Shown: positions 34,399 through 42,333 of the stretch, piece by piece
Numbering within the stretch: position 1 is the stretch's first letter
Layout of the letters: the number at the start of each line of letters is the position of its first letter
NCBI GenBank assembly: GCA_029212745.1
Contig: JARGOL010000001.1
Coordinates: forward strand, 539,948-603,947
Reading direction: 5' to 3'
DNA from: Alcanivoracaceae bacterium
GTDB taxonomy: Bacteria > Pseudomonadota > Gammaproteobacteria > Pseudomonadales > Alcanivoracaceae
Length of the DNA stretch: 64,000 nt
Notes under the pieces: generated by a model
The model's input: only the letters and a program-made list of their open reading frames with translations
The model's database searches: none
Told to the model about the DNA's origin: nothing
Made by a program: the position numbers and the translations under genes

Positions 34399-35280
34399 AT
34401 GCCCTGGCAACAACTCCACATGGTCACCGCCTCACAGGGCGCCGAACGCCTGCAGTCATTGCTGGAGCGTTTCGGCGCCTGCGCCGTCACCCTGACCGAC
34501 GCAGCAGACCAGCCACTTTTTGAACCGCCCCCTGGCGAGACGCCGCTGTGGGACCAGACGGTGGTTTCCGCCCTGTTCGAACAGCACCAGCCGCTGGCGC
34601 CGGTACTGGCGCAGCTCGAGCAGGCCTGGGAGGGCCCTCTGCCTGCCCATCAGGTGGAGCAGCTCGAGGACCAGACCTGGGAACGGGTGTGGATGGATGA
34701 CTTTGCACCGATGCGCTTTGGCAACCGCCTGTGGATCATCCCCGGGGGCCATGAAAGCAAAGGCGGCGACGCCGTGAACCTGATGCTCGACCCGGGACTG
34801 GCCTTTGGCACCGGCACCCACGAGACCACGGCACTGTGCCTGGAATGGCTGGATGGCGCGTCTCTGGCGGGAAAGCAGGTGCTGGACTTCGGTTGCGGCT
34901 CGGGCGTGCTGGCCATCGCCGCCCTGCTGCTGGGAGCCGAGCGCGCAGTGTGCTGCGATATCGACCCGCAGGCCCTGATCGCCACCCGCGACAACGCCGA
35001 ACGCAATGGCGTTCTCGACCGGGTACAGACCTGCCTGCCTGCCGACATGCCCGCCGCACAGCACTACGACCTCGTGGTTGCCAACATCCTGGCCGGGCCG
35101 CTTCAGGAGCTGTCACCGACCCTGACCGGCTTTTGCCGGCCGGGAGGCGAGCTGGTACTTTCCGGGATACTTGCCAGCCAGGCAGAGGACGTTGCCAGCT
35201 GCTACCGGAAAACCTTTACAATGGAGCCGATGGCGCAGCGTGGCGACTGGGTTCGGTTGAGCGGGACGCGCCGTTCGTGA
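34399..35280 (+). CDS. prmA: Ribosomal protein L11 methyltransferase
   Basis: PrmA trimethylates several residues of L11 using SAM. The 293-residue product equals the E. coli length. The N-terminal L11-binding domain begins MPWQQLHMVTAS; the methyltransferase domain has FGTGTHETTALCLEWL, the SAM motif VLDFGCGSGVLAIAA, and NILAGPL in place of the usual NILANPL. ATG 34399 follows GGGAG. Confidence 0.95.
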   Translation: MPWQQLHMVTASQGAERLQSLLERFGACAVTLTDAADQPLFEPPPGETPLWDQTVVSALFEQHQPLAPVLAQLEQAWEGPLPAHQVEQLEDQTWERVWMDDFAPMRFGNRLWIIPGGHESKGGDAVNLMLDPGLAFGTGTHETTALCLEWLDGASLAGKQVLDFGCGSGVLAIAALLLGAERAVCCDIDPQALIATRDNAERNGVLDRVQTCLPADMPAAQHYDLVVANILAGPLQELSPTLTGFCRPGGELVLSGILASQAEDVASCYRKTFTMEPMAQRGDWVRLSGTRRS

Positions 35281-35348
35281 ACCAGGCCCTTGCGGGGATG
35301 GCGCACACGAACAAGAATCGGCCAAGCAGCACAGGAGCGGCATAGCGC

Positions 35349-36698
35349 ATGGCAGCCCAGTACAAGACCAAATGCCCACATTGCGGGGCACAGTTCCGGA
35401 TTGGAGAGGAACACCTCAAGCAGGCCAGCGGCAATGTCCGCTGCGGTTCCTGCCTGAAGGTATTCCAGGCCATGGACCACCTGGTCCAGGAAGCCCCCGC
35501 GAAGAAGCCCGCTGCAAAAGCTGCGCCTGCCAAACCCGCCAAGCCGGCGCAGCCGGCCCCCTCCGGGGAGTCGCAGGCGGCGCCACCGGAAAAGTGGACA
35601 CTGCCCGGGCAGGCCGAGGAAAAGGACAGCGGCAACCGCTGGACCCTGAATGAAGACGACGACAGCTCGTCCGTGGACGAGGACTTCGACGACAAGCCGG
35701 TCACCAAGGAAGAGTACAAGGGCAATGACACCAAGGTGTCCATGGGGTCGATCGAACTTAGCGACTCCTTCATGTCCCTGGAGCAGGACGGCGACGAACA
35801 GCTCAGCGGCGAGGACTTCTCGGACATGGCCGGGGCCGGCCGGGGTCAGGAGCACGAGAGTGGCGACGAATCCTGGGCCGAAAAGCTGCTGGAAGAGCTT
35901 GACGATGAGCCCGAGCCACCCAGCAATGCCGATGACATGAGCCTCAAGGATACCGAAGAGTCGGCAGCGGCACGCCGCCAGCGCGAGGACAAGCAGACAC
36001 GCACACGAGAAGCCGCCAGCGCCAAGGCCGAGCCCGCCGACTGGGCTGACGACGCCGACGACTTTTTCAGTGACATGGACGACGGCCTGCTGGACGAGGA
36101 CACCGGCACGGACAGCGGTGAAATTGCTGCCATTGACCTGCCAGAAGCCGACGCGCCGGCACCCCGCACGCGGGTCAGCATGCCACGGGCACCCAGCAGC
36201 TTTGACATGGCCGAGTTTGCCAAGTGGAGTGCACTGTCCGTGCTTGCCCTGCTGGTGCTTGGTGCCCAGTACCTGGCCTTCAACTTCGACCACCTGGCGC
36301 GCACACCGACCTGGCGCCCACTCTACAGCACCCTGTGCAACGGGCTGGGCTGCGGGCTACCCAATCCCTCCAACATCAGCAAGGTGCGCGGCGCCAACCT
36401 GGTGGTCCGCGAACATCCCGAGTTCGCCTCGGCACTGGTGGTGGACATCATCGTCTTCAACGAGGCGGACTACGAACAGCCCTTCCCGCAGATGGAACTG
36501 GGCTTCACCAGCCTCAAGGGCCGGGCCATTGCCAGCCGCCGGTTCGCGCCGGAGGACTACCTGCACGGCGAGCTCAAGGGCATGACCGCCATGCCCATCG
36601 ACACCCCGGTGCATATCTCCTTTGAAATCATGGACCCGGGGCCGGATGCCAAGAACTACACCCTGCGCTTCCTCCCGGCACCGGTCATGAAAGGCTGA
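35349..36698 (+). CDS. Zinc-ribbon / DUF3426 membrane protein
   Basis: A 449-residue protein. The N-terminus is an MJ0042-type zinc ribbon (Cys9-x2-Cys12 and Cys32-x2-Cys35). A long acidic and Ala/Lys/Pro-rich low-complexity linker follows (about 50-285), then one membrane helix (about 292-312) and a periplasmic DUF3426 domain (GCGLPNPSNISKVRG to the end). The family typically sits between prmA and dusB-fis. Function unknown; the ribbon implies a cytoplasmic nucleic acid or protein contact. Confidence 0.88.
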   Translation: MAAQYKTKCPHCGAQFRIGEEHLKQASGNVRCGSCLKVFQAMDHLVQEAPAKKPAAKAAPAKPAKPAQPAPSGESQAAPPEKWTLPGQAEEKDSGNRWTLNEDDDSSSVDEDFDDKPVTKEEYKGNDTKVSMGSIELSDSFMSLEQDGDEQLSGEDFSDMAGAGRGQEHESGDESWAEKLLEELDDEPEPPSNADDMSLKDTEESAAARRQREDKQTRTREAASAKAEPADWADDADDFFSDMDDGLLDEDTGTDSGEIAAIDLPEADAPAPRTRVSMPRAPSSFDMAEFAKWSALSVLALLVLGAQYLAFNFDHLARTPTWRPLYSTLCNGLGCGLPNPSNISKVRGANLVVREHPEFASALVVDIIVFNEADYEQPFPQMELGFTSLKGRAIASRRFAPEDYLHGELKGMTAMPIDTPVHISFEIMDPGPDAKNYTLRFLPAPVMKG

Positions 36699-36703
36699 TC
36701 CCC

Positions 36704-36730
36704 GGCCGTCCGTCCGGACGGCCCCGCTTT
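36704..36730 (+). terminator. Terminator hairpin after DUF3426 gene
   Basis: Stem GGCCGTCC/GGACGGCC with a four-base loop, followed by CCGCTTT; only a short T tract. Confidence 0.6.
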
Positions 36731-36768
36731 GGCGCGATATGCCACTGGCCGCCCCGCGGCCACTTTCC

Positions 36769-36774
36769 TAGAAT
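36769..36774 (+). promoter_or_regulatory. Candidate -10 box for dusB-fis
   Basis: TAGAAT in the context CCTAGAATGCCCCT, 58 bases before the dusB start. No convincing -35. Confidence 0.4.
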
Positions 36775-36831
36775 GCCCCTCTTCCCTTTCCAGGGCGTGC
36801 ACTGACACGGCCGGTGCTTGCGGAGACCCGT

Positions 36832-37887
36832 GTGAATATTGGTCCGTACACACTCGAAAACCGACTGGCGCTGGCGCCCATGGCCGGCGTCACGGACCTG
36901 CCATTCCGCCAGCTGTGTCGTCGCCAGGGTGCCGGGCTGATCGTCTCGGAAATGCTCACCAGCGACACGCGCCTGTGGCACTCGCGTAAAAGCATGCGCC
37001 GCCTTCCCCACGCTGATGAGCCGGGCCCAGTCGCCGTGCAGATCGCCGGTGGTGACGCACAGATGCTGGCCAATGCGGCCGCACTGAATGTGGACATGGG
37101 CGCGCAGATCATCGACATCAACATGGGCTGCCCGGCGAAGAAAGTGTGCCGCAAAGCGGCCGGCTCGGCCCTGCTGCGAGACCCGGCCCTGGTGGGCGAA
37201 ATACTTGATGCCGTGGTGGCCGCCGTGAATGTGCCGGTGACCCTGAAATTCCGCACTGGCTGGGACGAACAGAACCGCAACGCCGTCATGATTGCGCGCA
37301 TGGCCGAACAGGCTGGCATACAGGCCCTTGCCCTGCATGGACGCACGCGCGCGTGCCGCTTCAATGGCGAGGCGGAATACCAGACCATCGCCGCCGTCAA
37401 GCAGGCCGTGTCAATACCGGTTTTCGCCAACGGCGATATCGACTCGCCGGAAAAGGCCCGCAAAGTACTGGAATCTACCGGCGCCGATGGTATTATGATC
37501 GGCCGCGCTGCTCAGGGTAATCCGTGGATCTTCCACGACGTCAGGAATTACCTGGACAGCGGGGAGTTGCCACTGCCGCCGAAGGTGGCAGACGTTCGCC
37601 GCGTCGTGCTTGGTCACCTGGCAGACCTGCACGGATTTTATGGCGAACAGAGCGGCGTACGTATCGCCCGCAAGCATCTTGGCTGGTACAGCGCGAATCT
37701 CCCGGGGGGAGAAACGTTCAGGCGCATCTTCAACCGCCTGGAAAGCGCCACTGAGCAGTGGCAAGCAGTCGAACAATTTTTCCTTGAACTGGAAGCAGTC
37801 ACCGACCGAGTGCGATTCGGCCGGTACGGAGTAGTATCCCCTGTCGACGGACGCGACGGGGATCAGAACGGAGCAAAGGCCGCATGA
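36832..37887 (+). CDS. dusB: tRNA-dihydrouridine synthase B, GTG start
   Basis: Reduces uridine 17 of tRNA to dihydrouridine with FMN and NADPH. The 351-residue product starts (M)[21 protein letters not shown], matching E. coli DusB, and has the catalytic Cys100 in [10 protein letters not shown], plus [15 protein letters not shown] and [19 protein letters not shown] 36832 has GGAG six bases upstream; a GTG at 36814 is in frame but has no ribosome site. The stop overlaps fis (ATGA), the conserved dusB-fis operon. Confidence 0.95.
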   Translation: MNIGPYTLENRLALAPMAGVTDLPFRQLCRRQGAGLIVSEMLTSDTRLWHSRKSMRRLPHADEPGPVAVQIAGGDAQMLANAAALNVDMGAQIIDINMGCPAKKVCRKAAGSALLRDPALVGEILDAVVAAVNVPVTLKFRTGWDEQNRNAVMIARMAEQAGIQALALHGRTRACRFNGEAEYQTIAAVKQAVSIPVFANGDIDSPEKARKVLESTGADGIMIGRAAQGNPWIFHDVRNYLDSGELPLPPKVADVRRVVLGHLADLHGFYGEQSGVRIARKHLGWYSANLPGGETFRRIFNRLESATEQWQAVEQFFLELEAVTDRVRFGRYGVVSPVDGRDGDQNGAKAA

Positions 37888-38195
37888 ACTCTGCCGCACG
37901 AACACTGGAACCCGTCAACGCATCCGAAGAGCGCAAGCCGGAACTGACCCTGGCACAAAGCGACAGTCGCGACACCCTGCGCAACTGTGTGCGTCGATCC
38001 CTGACCGATTTTTTCCGCAACCTTGACGGCGAGTCCGTTAATGACCTGTATGAGCTGGTCCTCGCGGAAATGGAAATACCCCTGCTTGAGAAAGTGCTGG
38101 AGCATACCCGTGGCAACCAGACCAAGGCCGCAGAGATGCTTGGCCTGAACCGGGGCACCCTGCGCAAGAAGCTCAAGCAGTACGGCCTGCTCTAG
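37884..38195 (+). CDS. fis: Nucleoid-associated regulator Fis
   Basis: Fis bends DNA, activates rRNA promoters and shapes the nucleoid in fast growth. The 103-residue product has the dimer core ([18 protein letters not shown]) and the C-terminal helix-turn-helix [31 protein letters not shown], nearly identical to enteric Fis. The N-terminus is a little longer than in E. coli. Translation is coupled to dusB. Confidence 0.96.
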   Translation: MNSAARTLEPVNASEERKPELTLAQSDSRDTLRNCVRRSLTDFFRNLDGESVNDLYELVLAEMEIPLLEKVLEHTRGNQTKAAEMLGLNRGTLRKKLKQYGLL

Positions 38196-38213
38196 GGCCA
38201 TCCACCCGTTTGC

Positions 38214-38240
38214 AAGGGCAGTCACGACTGCCCTTTTTTG
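38214..38240 (+). terminator. Terminator after dusB-fis
   Basis: Stem AAGGGCAGT/ACTGCCCTT followed by a T-rich run (TTTTTTGTTTTT). Confidence 0.88.
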
Positions 38241-38270
38241 TTTTTGACTCTCCCGACAGGTACCAAGGCA

Positions 38271-39833
38271 ATGAGCAACGCCGTGCAACGCGCACTGATC
38301 AGTGTTTCCGACAAGACCGGGCTGGTGGATTTTGGCCGCACGCTGGCCGAAAAGGGAATTGAACTGCTGTCCACCGGCGGCACCTACCGCGCCCTCAAGG
38401 AGGCTGGCGTGGCCGTCACCGAAGTGTCCGAGTACACCGGCTTCCCGGAGATGATGGACGGCCGGGTCAAGACCCTGCACCCCAAGGTGCACGGCGGCAT
38501 TCTCGGGCGCCGCGGCACGGATGACCAGGTCATGGCCGACAACGGCATCAACCGCATAGACCTGGTGGTGGTGAACCTGTACCCGTTCGAGCAGACCGTG
38601 GCCAACCCGGATTGCTCGCTGGAGGACGCCATCGAGAACATCGACATCGGCGGCCCCACCATGGTCCGTGCTGCGGCCAAGAACCATGCCCATGTAGGCA
38701 TCGTCACCAACCCCTCGGACTACAGCCGCGTGCTCGCCGAGCTCGCCGACAATGGCGGCAGCCTCACCGACAGCTTCCGCTTTGATCTTGCCATCAAGGC
38801 CTACGAACACACCGCCAGCTACGACAGCGCCATCGCCAACTACTTTGGCCGACTGGTGGAGGGCGGTAACGACCCGTTCGCCCGCACCTGCAACCTGAAC
38901 TTCGTCAAGGCCCAGGACATGCGCTATGGCGAGAACCCGCACCAGCGCTCTGCCTTCTACGTCGAGCGCAACGCAAGCGGTGCCTCTATCTCAACGGCGC
39001 GGCAGCTGCAGGGCAAGGCCCTGTCGTACAACAACATCGCCGACACCGATGCGGCACTGGAATGCGTACGCCAGTTCACCCAGCCCGCCTGCGTCATCGT
39101 CAAGCATGCCAACCCCTGCGGCGTCTCCGTGGCAGACAGCATTGGTGCTGCCTACGAGCTGGCCTTCGCCACCGACAGCGAATCCGCGTTTGGCGGCATC
39201 ATTGCCTTCAACCGCGAGCTGGATGCCGACACCGCCCGCGCCATTGTCGAGCGCCAGTTCGTGGAAGTGATCATCGCGCCGGCCATCAGCGACGCCGCCC
39301 AGGCCGTGGTGGCAGAAAAGAAAAACGTACGCCTGCTGGCCTGCGGCGACCTGTCTGCCAACCAGCCCGACATGGATTACAAGCGCGTCAACGGCGGCCT
39401 GCTGGTACAGGACCGGGACCTGGGCATGGTCAGCGAAAATGAACTCAAGGTAGTCAGCAAGCGCCAACCGACGCCGACGGAAATCGCCGACCTGCTGTTT
39501 GCCTGGAAGGTCGCCAAGTTCGTCAAGTCCAACGCCATTGTCTACGCCAGCGGCGGCCAGACCATCGGCGTGGGCGCGGGCCAGATGAGCCGCGTCAACT
39601 CGGCCCGCATTGCCGCCATCAAGGCCGAGCATGCCGGCCTGCCGGTGAAGGGCGCGGTCATGGCCAGCGACGCCTTTTTCCCGTTCCGTGATGGCATCGA
39701 TAACGCGGCCGCGGTGGGTATCAGCTGCGTCATCCAGCCGGGTGGCTCCATCCGGGACGACGAAGTCATCGCTGCCGCCGATGAGCATGGCATGGCCATG
39801 GTCTTCACCGGCATGCGCCACTTCCGCCACTGA
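38271..39833 (+). CDS. purH: Bifunctional AICAR formyltransferase / IMP cyclohydrolase
   Basis: Catalyses the last two steps to IMP. The 520-residue product has an N-terminal cyclohydrolase domain ([50 protein letters not shown]) and a C-terminal formyltransferase domain ([24 protein letters not shown], ending [10 protein letters not shown]). ATG 38271 follows AAGG; a start at 38238 would lie in the upstream terminator. Paired with purD. Confidence 0.96.
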   Translation: MSNAVQRALISVSDKTGLVDFGRTLAEKGIELLSTGGTYRALKEAGVAVTEVSEYTGFPEMMDGRVKTLHPKVHGGILGRRGTDDQVMADNGINRIDLVVVNLYPFEQTVANPDCSLEDAIENIDIGGPTMVRAAAKNHAHVGIVTNPSDYSRVLAELADNGGSLTDSFRFDLAIKAYEHTASYDSAIANYFGRLVEGGNDPFARTCNLNFVKAQDMRYGENPHQRSAFYVERNASGASISTARQLQGKALSYNNIADTDAALECVRQFTQPACVIVKHANPCGVSVADSIGAAYELAFATDSESAFGGIIAFNRELDADTARAIVERQFVEVIIAPAISDAAQAVVAEKKNVRLLACGDLSANQPDMDYKRVNGGLLVQDRDLGMVSENELKVVSKRQPTPTEIADLLFAWKVAKFVKSNAIVYASGGQTIGVGAGQMSRVNSARIAAIKAEHAGLPVKGAVMASDAFFPFRDGIDNAAAVGISCVIQPGGSIRDDEVIAAADEHGMAMVFTGMRHFRH

Positions 39834-39845
39834 CAGGAGCCACGG

Positions 39846-41132
39846 ATGAAAGTATTGATAGTGGGCGGTGGCGGTCGCGAGCACGCACTGGCATGGAAGG
39901 TGGCCCAGTCCGACAGCGTGACCAAGGTATTCGTGGCACCCGGGAACGCCGGCACCGCCCGTGAGGCCAAGCTCGAAAACGTGGCCCTGGACGTGATGGA
40001 CAAGGAGGCTCTTGCCGAGCTGGCCCGGCGCGAGGCCATCGACCTGACCATCATCGGCCCGGAAGCGCCGCTGGTGGACGGCATTGTCGATTACTTCAAG
40101 AGCAAGCGACTGAAATGCTTTGGCCCTACTGCCGGCGCGGCGCAGCTGGAAGGTTCCAAGGCCTTCACCAAGGACTTCCTGGCGCGCCATGAGATACCCA
40201 CGGCCGCGTACGGCAACTTCACCGATGTCGATGAAGCGCTGGCCTATGTCCGCCAGCAAGGCGCACCCATTGTGGTCAAGGCAGACGGTCTCGCTGCCGG
40301 CAAGGGCGTCATTGTCGCCATGACCCTGGCGGAAGCTGAGGATGCAGTGCGTGACATGCTCGCCGGCAACCGTTTCGGCGACGCCGGCCACCGGGTGGTG
40401 ATCGAGGAATTCCTGCAGGGCGAAGAGGCCAGCTTCATCGTCATGGTTGATGGCGAGCACATCCTGCCCATGGCTACCAGCCAGGATCACAAACGTGTCG
40501 GCGACGGCGACAGCGGCCCCAATACCGGCGGCATGGGTGCCTACTCGCCAGCACCAGTGGTCACGGCCGATGTTCACCAACGCATCATGGATGAGGTCAT
40601 CGTGCCCACTGTCGAGGGCATGGCCGCCGAAGGCCACCCTTACAAGGGGTTCCTTTATGCCGGCCTGATGATCAGTGAAGACGGCGCCCCGCGGGTGATC
40701 GAGTACAACTGCCGCTTCGGCGATCCGGAAACCCAGCCGATCATGATGCGCCTGCAGTCTGACCTGGCGCGGCTGTGCCTGATGGCCATTGATGGCACCC
40801 TGGACCGGGCTGAGGCCCGATGGGACCCGCGCCCGGCACTGGGCGTGGTCATGGCGGCCGGCGGCTATCCGGAAGACTACCGCAAGGGCGACGCTATCAG
40901 CGGCCTGGACGAGGCCGATGATGACAACACCAAGGTATTCCATGCCGGCACCCGTCTCGATGATGGCAACGTGGTCACGGCCGGCGGCCGGGTGCTCTGC
41001 GTCACGGCGCTGGGTGACAGTGTCGGCGAGGCCCAGGCCCGCGCCTATCGCGGCGTGGACAGGATTTCCTGGTCTGGCTGCTTTGCCCGCCGCGACATCG
41101 GGTACCGTGCCATCGCCCGCGAGAACGCGTAG
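39846..41132 (+). CDS. purD: Phosphoribosylamine-glycine ligase
   Basis: Joins glycine to 5-phosphoribosylamine, the second step of purine synthesis. The 428-residue ATP-grasp protein starts [18 protein letters not shown] and has [42 protein letters not shown] and [17 protein letters not shown] precedes the ATG by about seven bases. Twelve bases after purH, the normal pair. Confidence 0.96.
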   Translation: MKVLIVGGGGREHALAWKVAQSDSVTKVFVAPGNAGTAREAKLENVALDVMDKEALAELARREAIDLTIIGPEAPLVDGIVDYFKSKRLKCFGPTAGAAQLEGSKAFTKDFLARHEIPTAAYGNFTDVDEALAYVRQQGAPIVVKADGLAAGKGVIVAMTLAEAEDAVRDMLAGNRFGDAGHRVVIEEFLQGEEASFIVMVDGEHILPMATSQDHKRVGDGDSGPNTGGMGAYSPAPVVTADVHQRIMDEVIVPTVEGMAAEGHPYKGFLYAGLMISEDGAPRVIEYNCRFGDPETQPIMMRLQSDLARLCLMAIDGTLDRAEARWDPRPALGVVMAAGGYPEDYRKGDAISGLDEADDDNTKVFHAGTRLDDGNVVTAGGRVLCVTALGDSVGEAQARAYRGVDRISWSGCFARRDIGYRAIARENA

Positions 41133-41190
41133 ACTCGCGGGTGAGGGCGGGCTGCAGTAACGGGCGGCCCGCGGCACGGCCGTCGCCACT

Positions 41191-41220
41191 GTGACAAGCC
41201 AGCCGCTGCTCTGCCATAAT
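41191..41220 (+). promoter_or_regulatory. Sigma-70 promoter for the cNMP/rhodanese gene
   Basis: GTGACA (41191-41196) and CATAAT (41215-41220), each a 5/6 match, with an 18-base spacer, 40 bases before the start codon. Confidence 0.65.
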
Positions 41221-41259
41221 CGACTGCATGGATTCACGCCCCCGGGGACAGGGAAAAGC

Positions 41260-42333
41260 ATGAGCGACGTACCGATTGATCTGGAAAAGCTTCAGGAATT
41301 CATTCCCTTCGACTGCCTTTCCGAGAGTCACCTCAAGGAAATCTGTGGCCAGATACAGGTGCTCAACCTGCCGCCGGCCCGCGTGCTGTTCAAGCGCGGC
41401 GAACAGTCTGACAAGGCATTCTTCCTGATCAAGGGCGCTCTCGACCTCACCGACGCCAGCTTCCAGGTACGCAACTTCCCGGCCGATGACGACGAGAACT
41501 ACCTGGCCCTGGACAACTACGCCGAGCACACCGTCAATGCCATCACCAAGGAACCTACCGTGGTGTATGGCATTGAGCGCAACAAACTGGACCTGCTGAT
41601 GACCTGGACCCAGGCGGCAGAATCCATGCTCGATGAAGATGATGACAGCCACGAGCGGGACTGGATGGATGCCCTGCTGGAGTCAGAACTGTTCAGCCAG
41701 ATCCCGCCGCAGAATATCCAGGCCCTGTTCGTCAAGTTTGAAGAGCGTGAGGTCAGCCTGGGTGAAGAGATTGTTCGCGAAGGCGAGGCCGGCGACACCT
41801 TCTACGTGATCAAGCAGGGCAAGGCCATGGTCACCCGCAGCCAGGGCAGCAAGGCAGAGACCCTCGCCGCCCTCACCGCCGGCAGCTTCTTCGGTGAGGA
41901 TGCACTGATTTCTGATGACCCGCGCAATGCCACCGTCACCATGACCAGTGACGGCGTGCTCATGTGCCTGGGCAAGGAAGATTTCCATACCCTCCTCAGC
42001 GGCTCTGTGATTCGCAAGCTCAAGGATGCCCAGATCGAGGAAATGGAAGAGGAAGGCGATCGCGCCATTGTGCGCCTGGATGTGCGCCTGCCCATGGAAT
42101 TCAAGCATGACCGCGTGCCGGGCGCCCGCAATATTCCCCTCAACGAGCTGCGTCGCCAGCTGAAATCCCTGGAAAAGGATTTCGTCTACATCGTCAGCTG
42201 CGACGGCGGCCGCCGCAGCGAGCTGGGGGCGTACCTGCTGACCGAAGCGGGCCTGGATGCCTATGTCCTTGACCGCGGCAAACCCAAGGGCGACAAGCAG
42301 GACAAGGATGAGAAACCGGCTGAGCAGGCCTGA
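41260..42333 (+). CDS. Protein with two cyclic-nucleotide-binding domains and a rhodanese domain
   Basis: A 357-residue soluble protein. Residues about 10-120 form a degenerate CRP-like beta-roll (RVLFKRGEQSDKAFFLIKGALDL), about 135-255 a better conserved one (EEIVREGEAGDTFYVIKQGKAMV and FFGEDALISDDPRNATVT), and the last 90 a rhodanese (DVRLPMEFKHDRVPGARNIPL, active loop CDGGRRS). No DNA-binding domain. The phosphate-binding cassette keeps GEDAL and R-N-A-T in the second roll. The 3' end overlaps the RetS-like gene by 26 bases, suggesting joint function. Confidence 0.82.
   Translation: MSDVPIDLEKLQEFIPFDCLSESHLKEICGQIQVLNLPPARVLFKRGEQSDKAFFLIKGALDLTDASFQVRNFPADDDENYLALDNYAEHTVNAITKEPTVVYGIERNKLDLLMTWTQAAESMLDEDDDSHERDWMDALLESELFSQIPPQNIQALFVKFEEREVSLGEEIVREGEAGDTFYVIKQGKAMVTRSQGSKAETLAALTAGSFFGEDALISDDPRNATVTMTSDGVLMCLGKEDFHTLLSGSVIRKLKDAQIEEMEEEGDRAIVRLDVRLPMEFKHDRVPGARNIPLNELRRQLKSLEKDFVYIVSCDGGRRSELGAYLLTEAGLDAYVLDRGKPKGDKQDKDEKPAEQA

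Noticed and set aside
38991-41261. A 756-codon open frame antisense to purH and purD.
   Set aside because: Both sense genes are complete, well-conserved enzymes. Long antisense frames are expected in GC-rich DNA, and the predicted protein has no recognisable motif.
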